Shown piece by piece: positions 43,660 through 50,261 of a stretch of 64,000 nucleotides of DNA. Position numbers and translations under genes: made by a program. The notes under the pieces are model-generated. The model saw only the letters and a program-made list of their open reading frames with translations, did not search any database and was not told the origin of the DNA. Source of the stretch: Dehalococcoidia bacterium (lineage in GTDB: Bacteria > Chloroflexota > Dehalococcoidia > Lucifugimonadales > UBA3495); contig JAJEIA010000022.1 in assembly GCA_022823505.1 (NCBI GenBank), positions 1 through 64,000 on the forward strand. The letters run 5' to 3'. Every line of letters begins with the position of its first letter. The first letter of the stretch is position 1.

Positions 43660-44196
43660 CTATCCGCTCGTCAGGATCGCTGCCACCTCGGTCGCTAGGC
43701 CCTCGGCGCGCTCTCGCAGGGCGGGGCGGTCCAGGTTCTCGATTGGATGCGCCGTGAAAATCGTGGGATAGTCCTCGGCGCCCCACATCTTGGCCATGGC
43801 GTTGGCCGTGGGGATGAACCGGTCGGTGCAAATGGTAGCGGAGGGGAGGCCAGCCTTCTCAACGTGAATTCCGTCGTGCACACTGCACGCGCTGCAGCTC
43901 CCTCAATCTCCGATGGCAACCACCACCGAGTCCACGTTGGCGACCAACTCTTCCATTTCCTTCGGATCGGCGGGCCGCGACGCGCTGGGCTTGCGCAGCC
44001 AGCGAATCTCGCGGATCTCGTAGCGGTTCCGCAGCACTTCTGCCAACTCCTCGAGCAGAACGTCGGCGTTGCGCTTGCTGTCGTCGATGAGGCCCACCCG
44101 CGTGCCCGCCAGGGTGGGCAGGCGCGGCGCGCCGTCGAAAGGCGCGATGATGGGCTCGGTGGTCGGATTGACCAGCGTGTATTGTTGGGTTGCCAT
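43660..44196 (-). CDS. UGSC family selenoprotein (in-frame TGA = Sec98)
   Basis: 178 residues if the in-frame TGA at 43905-43903 is read as selenocysteine. The residues just after it are G-S-C-S-A-C, so the motif is U-G-S-C, the name-giving motif of this family. The N-terminal part (LVNPTTEP, LAGTRVGLIDDSKRNADVLL) and the C-terminal part after the TGA (SVHDGIHVEKAGLP, ICTDRFIPTANAMA, AHPIENL) both match the family without any shift. A hairpin fitting a bacterial SECIS follows the TGA. ATG 44196 has AGGAGGG 6 nt upstream. The function is unknown; the U-G-S-C-x-x-C set suggests redox or thiol chemistry. The 355-residue partner gene lies 33 nt upstream on the same strand. Confidence 0.9.
43875..43905 (-). 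promoter_or_regulatory. candidate bacterial SECIS of the UGSC gene
   Basis: Just after TGA (43905-43903) the mRNA can fold CGTGCA-GUG-UGCACG: a perfect 6-bp stem (43889-43884 with 43880-43875) and triloop GUG. The loop starts 19 nt after the TGA and has G first. These features fit the known rules for bacterial SECIS elements (short G-containing apical loop, 16-37 nt from UGA). Confidence 0.7.
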
Positions 44197-44229
44197 GTCC
44201 GGCCCTCCTGGATCCTGTTCCTGTCGTTG

Positions 44230-45297
44230 CTACGGTATGTTTACAGCCCTGGTGACTGCGGTAGAGCCAACCTTCGGCCCCCAGCTGGGTATCACCGACG
44301 AGGAGTTGGACTCCTCACCGCCGGCGAATACTAACAGAATATCCTCCGGATCGGGAATAAGCGGGACCATCTCCGCCTCGTCACCCGGTTCAACGTCCCC
44401 GCGCAGCACCAACCCGCGTTTCAGGTCGGCCACGGAGCGCTGGATATTCGCGTGCAGGTACTCCCGGACCTGTTGCTTCGTCCAGTCCCGCCACAGGTTG
44501 CTGTTCCCGGCGATGGTGATCCCCACCTGCCCCTGCCGGATCCCCACGGACACGTCACCCACCGATCCGGAGGTGGACATCGACGTCCCCAACGACGACG
44601 CCACGTCCGCAATCGCGAACAGGATGGCCTCGGGGCGGCCCACCGACCTCACCTGCCGGGGACCCTCGCTGGCAAACACCGTGACCGTGCTGTCGCCGGG
44701 ATCGAAGCCGCGCTCCACGTGCAGGGGCGTCCAGTGGGTTTCGCCCTCGGCCTCGCCGATGCAGTAGGTGTACTTGCCGGGGTGTCCGATGACGCTGCGG
44801 TCGAACAGGCCCGGGATGGCGGCGCAGGCGTTCATCAGGATGAGACGGATGGCGCGGCCGATGGTGCCGTTGGCGCGGTTGCCCGGTCCGAACAGGTTGT
44901 TGCGGCTGTTCAGACCGATCTGCTCCCGGATCGGGCCGTTAACGATGCACAGCACTGCCGCCCCGCCCATGCTGGACGACGGCCCCACCAGGTTGAACAC
45001 CGGGTCAAGCATGGCTTCCGTGGCGGCCAGCACCACGGGAAAGTACTCGGGCAGGCATCCGGCCATCACGGCGTTGGCGGCCGCCTTTTCCACCGTGATC
45101 ACGCGGCGTCGTTCGGGCAGTTCGCCCAGGACGTCTTCCGGGCCTCGCCCGGAGTAGCCGATGAACTCGGCCACGCGGGCCGTTGTGGGCGGGACCACGG
45201 GCAGGCCATCGCTCCAGCCCAGCTCGTATCCCTTCTCTATGGCGGAAAGGGCGTCGTCCCAAGTGGTGGTGGTAACGTCGGTAAAATTAGTGGTCAA
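44230..45297 (-). CDS. conserved protein upstream of the UGSC selenoprotein
   Basis: 355 residues, no recognised catalytic family. It begins TWDDALSAIEKGYELGWSDGLPVVPPT and has invariant-looking blocks MAGCLPEYFPVVLAATEAM, GGAAVLCIVNGP, NACAAIPG and PGKYTYCIGEAEGETHW. The conserved Cys and Gly/Asn loops hint at a cofactor or thiol-binding enzyme. No signal peptide or membrane helix is seen. Start TTG 45297 is supported by AGAGG 8 nt upstream. It is separated from the UGSC ATG by 33 nt, so both are expected as one transcript, with this gene first. Its role in selenium or thiol chemistry is inferred from position only. Confidence 0.8.
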   Translation of the reverse strand: MTTNFTDVTTTTWDDALSAIEKGYELGWSDGLPVVPPTTARVAEFIGYSGRGPEDVLGELPERRRVITVEKAAANAVMAGCLPEYFPVVLAATEAMLDPVFNLVGPSSSMGGAAVLCIVNGPIREQIGLNSRNNLFGPGNRANGTIGRAIRLILMNACAAIPGLFDRSVIGHPGKYTYCIGEAEGETHWTPLHVERGFDPGDSTVTVFASEGPRQVRSVGRPEAILFAIADVASSLGTSMSTSGSVGDVSVGIRQGQVGITIAGNSNLWRDWTKQQVREYLHANIQRSVADLKRGLVLRGDVEPGDEAEMVPLIPDPEDILLVFAGGEESNSSSVIPSWGPKVGSTAVTRAVNIP

Positions 45298-45308
45298 TTT
45301 GTTCGCCT

Positions 45309-45680
45309 CTAGTGGTCGCTGGTTACATTGGCTATGGCAAGCAGTTGCTCAACAAAGTCCAAAGTTTGCTGCTGCCGTACAATCAATTCCAGAACAGACA
45401 GAAACCCTTGGTCCGCATCGGCGTGAATGCGCATCGCCACTTTTAGGGAGTCATTAAGTTCAGCATTGTTGGTCTCGTCAGCCACCCTGCGAATGACAGC
45501 CCGCTTATGCTGATATTTGCCATAACCTTGTCCGGTTGCGATGCCGATCACGCTGATGGCGTGCTTTACGGCCAACCAGAGGACATCGGAGGCGGGCCGA
45601 CGGCGTCCGCGCGCGATTAGTTGATGGCTGATCTGGATGCAGTCCAACGCTTCTCTGGCGTGCTCCGCTCCGGTCAGCAT
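45309..45680 (-). CDS. small helical HEPN-like protein
   Basis: 123 residues, nearly all helical, with ASDVLWLAVKHAISVIGIATG then NAELNDSLKVAMRIHADADQGFLS. The pattern resembles HEPN/PaREP1-type helical bundles, but no clear R-x4-6-H motif is present. It overlaps the stop of the upstream gene by seven bases (ATGCTGA), so translation is coupled. The weak homology and short length limit the call. Confidence 0.6.
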   Translation of the reverse strand: MLTGAEHAREALDCIQISHQLIARGRRRPASDVLWLAVKHAISVIGIATGQGYGKYQHKRAVIRRVADETNNAELNDSLKVAMRIHADADQGFLSVLELIVRQQQTLDFVEQLLAIANVTSDH

Positions 45681-46069
45681 GGCATTTTCTTTTCCAGCAA
45701 GGCCTGCATCCAGTCCGCGAATTCGGTGGCAGAAGGACGGCAGAACAAGAACTCGTCCAATTCCATAAAGTCGTGGCTGGCGTTATCGCGGAATATGCCC
45801 GCGGCGCCGTATTTCAGCTTGATCTTCCCGGCAGCGTTTTCCTGCGCATCCAGGATGTCGATGGATGCCAGAATCTCGTCGTCGGTCTCGTGAGGCAACC
45901 CGCGCTGTTTGAGCGTCAGCACGGCAGCCAACCGCACCGCGGCCCACAGCTCGGCGGAGCTTTTCACGGTGTCGGGAACCATCAACTCCCGGTCGGCAGC
46001 ATCCAGATGCGCCTTTACCTGGCGGTTGATTGTTACGGTCTCGTTGACGTTGGTCTCGGTGGTAGCCAT
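45674..46069 (-). CDS. small helical HEPN/PaREP1-like protein
   Basis: 131 residues. It has SSAELWAAVRLAAVLTLKQRGLPHETDDEILASIDIL, similar to PaREP1-type proteins, then LDEFLFCRPSATEFADWMQALLEKK. Start ATG 46069 is preferred over 46102 and 46129 since GGAG lies 8 nt before it. Seven-base overlap with the next gene indicates a bicistron. No catalytic residues can be named. A related helical protein is encoded at 58782-59138. Confidence 0.6.
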   Translation of the reverse strand: MATTETNVNETVTINRQVKAHLDAADRELMVPDTVKSSAELWAAVRLAAVLTLKQRGLPHETDDEILASIDILDAQENAAGKIKLKYGAAGIFRDNASHDFMELDEFLFCRPSATEFADWMQALLEKKMPC

Positions 46070-46128
46070 CACGATAGCTCCGGAAGCATCACGGTTTTCC
46101 ATCGGGTGTCCCATGTTATCACCCGACA

Positions 46129-46164
46129 CAGTATAGGGGCGAAAGATGATTCGCCCCTATACTG
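46129..46164. repeat. TAGGGGCGAA palindrome, copy 2 (15-bp perfect stem)
   Basis: CAGTATAGGGGCGAA-AGATGA-TTCGCCCCTATACTG, perfect 15-bp stem. It lies just past the NHL stop (minus strand) and upstream of the HEPN-like pair. Same core as 43611-43636. It may stabilise or end the NHL transcript; it is also a common dispersed repeat type. Confidence 0.75.
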
Positions 46165-46184
46165 AGATACTGCCGGCGCAAAGT

Positions 46185-47132
46185 CTACGCCTTGGCGTAC
46201 TTGGAGAAGCTGCGCAGCTCCCGTGGCGGGTCCATGTGGCTGCCGCGGATGGTGTAGGACACCTCGGACACGTACACGGCTCCGGTGCTGTCCACGGCGA
46301 TGCCATGGGGCGCGATGAACTGACCCGGGCCCTCGCCCTCTTCGGGTGCGCCGAACACGCAGACGCGGTTGCCGTCCCGGTCGTAGATGGTGACGCGGTG
46401 GCCCAGTCCGGGAGCGTCGTCCACGCCGCCCATGCCGTTGAGCTCGCCGACGTAGATGTGGCCGCCCCAGTACACCATGGCGTCCGGCCGGTGGATGTTG
46501 CTCCACATCTCCATGAAGTTGCCGTCGGTGTCGAAGAGCTGGATGCGGTGGCACTCGCGGTCCACCACGTACACCCGCTCGTCCTCGTCGAAGGCGATGT
46601 TGTGCGGGCGAATGAACTGGCCGGCGTCGATGCCCGGCTCGCCCCAGGAGAACTTGTACTGCCCCTCGGCGGTGTACACGTGGATGCGAGAGTTGCCGTA
46701 CCCGTCGGACACGTAGATGTCGCCGTTGCTGGGTCGGATGGCCGCGGAGGTGGGTCGATTGAAGGGCTGACCGCTCCAGCGCGGGGCGGGATGGTTTTTC
46801 TCGCCGATCTCCATCAGCTTCTCGCCGGTTACGCTGAACTTCTGGATGGTGTGGATCCCGTCGTCGGCGGCCAGCAGGGTGTCGTCCGCTGCGCTGTAAT
46901 ACAGTCCGTGGGTGCGGTTTTCGCTGAAGTGTCCCTGGCCGAAGGACCGCTCAAAGTTGCCGTCCTTGTCGAACACCATGATGGGATGCTCGCCGCGGGT
47001 CAAGATGAACACGCGGTCGTCGCCGTCGACTGCCACGCCCGGGCACTCGAGCAGGCGCATTCCGTCGGGCAGCTTCAGCCAGTCTGCCACGAAGGTGTAT
47101 TGAAAATCTCCCTGGCCGTAGGTTTCAGGCAT
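46185..47132 (-). CDS. NHL-repeat 6-bladed propeller (peptidyl-hydroxyglycine-lyase-like)
   Basis: 315-residue beta-propeller, paralogue of 9110-9946. The repeats read GVAVDGDDRVFILTRGEHP, SAAIRPSNGDIYVSDGYGNSR, NIAFDEDERVYVVDRECHR and GIAVDSTGAVYVSEVS. No signal peptide or anchor is seen. GGGAGA lies 5-6 nt before the ATG at 47132. It is directly downstream of an SDR gene on the same strand, so the pair may act on one substrate. The lyase activity is known for the animal homologue and only possible here. Confidence 0.85.
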   Translation of the reverse strand: MPETYGQGDFQYTFVADWLKLPDGMRLLECPGVAVDGDDRVFILTRGEHPIMVFDKDGNFERSFGQGHFSENRTHGLYYSAADDTLLAADDGIHTIQKFSVTGEKLMEIGEKNHPAPRWSGQPFNRPTSAAIRPSNGDIYVSDGYGNSRIHVYTAEGQYKFSWGEPGIDAGQFIRPHNIAFDEDERVYVVDRECHRIQLFDTDGNFMEMWSNIHRPDAMVYWGGHIYVGELNGMGGVDDAPGLGHRVTIYDRDGNRVCVFGAPEEGEGPGQFIAPHGIAVDSTGAVYVSEVSYTIRGSHMDPPRELRSFSKYAKA

Positions 47133-47197
47133 AATCGTCTCCCTTGCAGATGTTGTGTCGGATTGAATGGTTCGGGGCTATCTTACTTGCCGCCGCA

Positions 47198-47974
47198 CTA
47201 CTGGGCAATACACCCGCCGTCGATGACCAGCTCGGCCCCCGTTACGAAGGACGCTTCGTCCGACGCCAGGTACAGTACGCCGTAGGCCACCTCGATGGGA
47301 TGCGCGCGTCGGCCCAGCGGCACCAGCGCCAGCCGTTGCGCCGCGACCTCCGGGTCAGCGTAGGTCGACTCGCTCATGGGCGTCATGATCGGCCCGGGGT
47401 GTACCGAGTTCGCGCGGATCCCCTCGCGGGCGTGCTGCACGGCGGTCGCCTTGGTGAACAGCCGCACCGCACCCTTGGACGCGTTGTACGGATGCGACCG
47501 TGACCAGGCTCCGGTCATCCCCGCGATGGACGAGATGTTGATGATCGAGCCGCCGCCGGCCCGACGCATGGCGGGTATCGCCGCCTTCGTGCCCAGGAAA
47601 ACACCCTTGGAGTTGATGTCCATCACCCGGTCCCATTGCTCCACGCTGGTGTCTTCCAGCGAGATATTCCGCGCGCCGCCCTCGACGGAGATGCTGATGC
47701 CGGCGTTGTTCACCAGCGCGTCCAGCTTGCCGTAGCGTTCCTCGGCCAGCGCGACGATGGTAGCCCAGTCGCTTTCGCTGGTCACGTCCAGGTGAGTGTA
47801 GGCAACGTCCAGGCCTTCAGCCTTGCAGTCGGCTTCCACCTGCTCCCCCAGGTCGTCGAGGATGTCTCCGAAGACAACACGTGCGCCCTCTCGGGCGAAC
47901 AGCCGCACCTCCTCGGCGCCCATGCCGCGCGCGCCGCCGCTGATTATGGCTACCTTCCCGTCCATTCGGCCCAT
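47198..47974 (-). CDS. SDR family oxidoreductase
   Basis: 258-residue classical SDR. SGGARGMGAEEV cofactor loop, Asp in VVFGDILDD, NNAG, catalytic Ser (NISSIAG) and Tyr/Lys (YNASKGAV), ending GAELVIDGG. Probably NAD-dependent. ATG 47974 with GGGAGG 6 nt upstream is chosen over the longer frame from 48049. It is a paralogue of 36977-37729 and 39158-39910 but more distant. The substrate is unknown. Followed at 66 nt by the NHL gene. Confidence 0.92.
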   Translation of the reverse strand: MGRMDGKVAIISGGARGMGAEEVRLFAREGARVVFGDILDDLGEQVEADCKAEGLDVAYTHLDVTSESDWATIVALAEERYGKLDALVNNAGISISVEGGARNISLEDTSVEQWDRVMDINSKGVFLGTKAAIPAMRRAGGGSIINISSIAGMTGAWSRSHPYNASKGAVRLFTKATAVQHAREGIRANSVHPGPIMTPMSESTYADPEVAAQRLALVPLGRRAHPIEVAYGVLYLASDEASFVTGAELVIDGGCIAQ

Positions 47975-48002
47975 GATTTGCCTCCCGTGGAACGCCGGCG
48001 GA

Positions 48003-48355
48003 TCACTTCGCCGGAAGGTTTTCGTCGATGATTGCCTGCAACTGCTCAACCCGCGGCGGCAGGTATCCCTGCACGGTCCGCCATAGTTCGTAGAAATCCA
48101 CCGTGTCGTAGTCGTGGATCAGCACGTTGCGCAAGTCGGTAGTGTCCTGCCAAGGAACGTGGGCGTAGCGAGCGCGAAACTCTCGGGGTACTCGCCGGGC
48201 CTCCTCTCCCAAATTTCCATCAATCTGGTCAGCGCCAGCTCGAACGTGCGGTCCAAATCCAGGTCAACCCGGGACCTGCTACCCGACAACTCCATGGATT
48301 CCCTACCGTGGTCACGCATCTGCTGCACGGCCACCATCGGGTCACGGCGCGACAT
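48003..48355 (-). pseudogene. hepT: hepT toxin gene, frameshifted
   Basis: HEPN-domain toxin of the HepT/MntA system, in two frames. The first part (RTFELALTRLMEIW) and the second (GEEARRVPREFRARYAHVPW and later RNVLIHDYD) together make one HepT of normal length. The break is at about 48208-48212 in GAAATTTGGG: one more T would give E-I-L-G-E-E and restore the frame. The HEPN RNase motif R-x4-H (RNVLIH) lies in the second part. It may be a real inactivating mutation, or a sequencing error in a short T run. The start overlaps the mntA end by 14 bases. Confidence 0.8.
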
Positions 48356-48641
48356 AGATCTCCTCCGCCTCGTCCAGCACCTCCTGACGGAAGTACGGCC
48401 TGAGGGACGCCGCGGTGTGCATGTCCACCTCGCGACCCAGCATTGCCGTCAAATCGCGCCGCATCTGGAAGAATATGAACCCGGCGGCGTAGCTCGGCTC
48501 AAACTCCACCAGCACGTCCACATCGCTCTCGGGACGGAAGTCGTCACGGATCACCGAGCCGAACAGCGCCATGCGCCGCACCCGGTTCCGTCGGCCGAAT
48601 TCGGCGATCTCATCGCGCGGTATGTCGATCCGTGCCGGCAT
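48342..48641 (-). CDS. mntA: MntA-type nucleotidyltransferase antitoxin
   Basis: 99-residue minimal nucleotidyltransferase. It has the GSx10DxD core: GS at 28-29 (LFGSVIRDDF) with Asp40 and Asp42 (SDVDVLVEF). In characterised HepT/MntA pairs the antitoxin adds AMP to a Tyr of the toxin and silences it. Here it precedes the frameshifted hepT on the same strand with a 14-base overlap, in the usual order for many such pairs. The ATG gives the family N-terminus (IPRDEIAEFGRRNRVRRMALFGS). Confidence 0.9.
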   Translation of the reverse strand: MPARIDIPRDEIAEFGRRNRVRRMALFGSVIRDDFRPESDVDVLVEFEPSYAAGFIFFQMRRDLTAMLGREVDMHTAASLRPYFRQEVLDEAEEIYVAP

Positions 48642-48646
48642 TTTCC

Positions 48647-49024
48647 CTACGCAGCGCTGTTGTCGTCCTCGAACATGCCCACCACGTTCCCCTCGGTGTC
48701 ACGGAAGTTGACGAACCAGCCGATACCGGGGACTGCGGTCCGGGGCGTGACGATTTCACATCCGGCCGCGCTGACCCTCTCCGTGTAGGCGTCCAGATCG
48801 TCCACCCCGATGATGACCAGGGCGCCGCCTCCGTTCCACGCGGACGCGCGTGCGATGAGCGCGCCGCCGATGCCGTAGGGTTCGTCGTCTCCGCCGGTCT
48901 GCTGCAGGTAGTACTCCTCCGGCCCGTCCCACTTGCTGGACTGCCAGCCGAACACGTCGCCGTAGAACCTGTTGGCGCGCTCGGCATCGTCAAAGGGCAG
49001 TTCAAAGTGCACGATCTTGGGCAT
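48647..49024 (-). CDS. VOC family (glyoxalase-like) protein
   Basis: 125 residues with the two beta-alpha-beta-beta-beta units of the vicinal oxygen chelate fold: KIVHFELPFDDAERANRFYGDVFGW, then VDDLDAYTERVSAAGCE and a final DTEGNVVGMFEDD with the metal-type Glu. Members are dioxygenases, isomerases or resistance proteins; the substrate is unknown. ATG 49024 with CCTCC (49029-49033; GGAGG on the coding strand) 4 nt upstream is chosen over the longer frame from 49219, which overlaps the GNAT gene. Confidence 0.87.
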   Translation of the reverse strand: MPKIVHFELPFDDAERANRFYGDVFGWQSSKWDGPEEYYLQQTGGDDEPYGIGGALIARASAWNGGGALVIIGVDDLDAYTERVSAAGCEIVTPRTAVPGIGWFVNFRDTEGNVVGMFEDDNSAA

Positions 49025-49050
49025 GGTACCTCCGTGGGTTTGCTGTGATG

Positions 49051-49608
49051 TCAAATATCGGCGGACTTGGCGGCGATTGGCCACTCCTCCGCCAGCATTG
49101 CATACAACAGTGTATCCCACCATCGCCCCTTGAAATATTCGTTGCGCCGCAAACGTCCTTCTTTCCTGAACCCCAGTCGTTCCAGCACCCGCGCCGACCC
49201 TACATTGTCGGCGATGCACCAGGACGAGATGCGCTGCAGGCCCAACTCGCCGAACCCGAAGTCGACCACGGCGCGGGCCGCCTCAGTGGCATAGCCTCGA
49301 CCCCACCACCCGGGCGCCAATTCGTACCCGATATCGGCCTCCCATTCGTTGTCGGGTTTGCGCCGGATGCCGCAGTTGCCGATCAATTCGCCATCCTCCC
49401 GGCGCGTGATTGCGAACTGGAACCGGCGCCTCGGTTGCTCGAATTGCCAGTCCCGGAACATTTCAACGAAGGCCCGCGCTTCAGCTTCGGTGCGGTCCTC
49501 CCACGGATAGTACCGAAGATAAAGCGGGTCGCGCTGGTAATCCAGCACGGCCCGCCAGTCATCTGCTCCGAACTCCCGCAGGAGCAGTCGCTCGGTAGTT
49601 ATTTGCAT
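49051..49608 (-). CDS. GNAT family N-acetyltransferase (RimJ/RimL-like)
   Basis: 185-residue acetyl-CoA-dependent acetyltransferase. Typical start TTERLLLREFGADDW, then IGYELAPGWWGRGYATEAARAVVDFGF (about 93-119), where GWWGRGYA is the acetyl-CoA pyrophosphate loop. NVGSARVLERLGFRKEG (about 134-150) is the second signature. This branch acetylates N-terminal amino groups, including ribosomal protein ends, or antibiotics. It is 26 nt upstream of the VOC start on the same strand, so the two may be co-transcribed. Confidence 0.9.
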   Translation of the reverse strand: MQITTERLLLREFGADDWRAVLDYQRDPLYLRYYPWEDRTEAEARAFVEMFRDWQFEQPRRRFQFAITRREDGELIGNCGIRRKPDNEWEADIGYELAPGWWGRGYATEAARAVVDFGFGELGLQRISSWCIADNVGSARVLERLGFRKEGRLRRNEYFKGRWWDTLLYAMLAEEWPIAAKSADI

Positions 49609-49705
49609 TCGCCGGAGGATCGATTCGGCGCACGGTAGCTTGCCACCAGAGTTCCTGAACTCCGATTTATACCGGTAAGCCAGTAAGTTTGAAGGCAGGA
49701 TCTAA

Positions 49706-50236
49706 TCAAGGCCGCCAGAATTGCTCCAACTCAATGGGCAAACATTCGCGTTTGTCCGCTTCGCGGCGTGCTGCCTTCACGCGCTCCATATGGTCGTCGT
49801 GGTCGTATTCGTCCGGGAAAGTGTTGCCTTTTAAAGACAACGCTTTCATCAGGGTTTGGTCAAATGGAGGATAAATGACCTCGACTAATCCCGGCCGACC
49901 ATACCCGCTCAAATAGCAAACCGTTTTCAGATAAACGGCGATAGCCTTTGCCGCATGTCCAACATTGAATCGTTCACCATCGGCGAGTTTAACGGACTGG
50001 CACATGACAGAAACTGCGTTTTTGTGCCACTGGTCGAATTCGTTTGGTGTAATCGCACCACCATTGAATAGAGGCGTGAAGGGAACTGCATCAAGCGCAG
50101 GATATATGCGCTCTCTACTCTTGATATGCTTGCCCGACCGTAGCGCAGAAAATGCCGTCCACCTGCCAAACTGATGGGCGATGATGGCCTTCGGATTATC
50201 GCCGAATGGCGTGGGCGGATTGAGTGTTGCCGCCAT
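49706..50236 (-). CDS. hypothetical protein
   Basis: 176 residues, no family I recognise. It has GDNPKAIIAHQFGRWTAFSA, SGKHIKSRERIYPALDAVPF and a basic helical end KAARREADKRECLPIELEQFW. No signal peptide or membrane helix. Codon use is visibly less GC-biased than in its neighbours, which suggests recent acquisition. It is 26 nt upstream of the GMC gene boundary but not obviously linked in function. Confidence 0.6.
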   Translation of the reverse strand: MAATLNPPTPFGDNPKAIIAHQFGRWTAFSALRSGKHIKSRERIYPALDAVPFTPLFNGGAITPNEFDQWHKNAVSVMCQSVKLADGERFNVGHAAKAIAVYLKTVCYLSGYGRPGLVEVIYPPFDQTLMKALSLKGNTFPDEYDHDDHMERVKAARREADKRECLPIELEQFWRP

Positions 50237-50261
50237 TGTTCTCCCTGTCCTGTAACAGAGT

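Noticed and set aside
43903-44196. Treating the first UGSC half as a complete 97-residue gene
   Set aside because: Sequence after the TGA continues the same family in frame, and the TGA falls on the motif's U; a true stop would leave both halves without function.
48119-48355. Programmed frameshift in hepT
   Set aside because: The T run is only three long and no slippery heptamer or downstream stem is seen; mutation or sequencing error is simpler.
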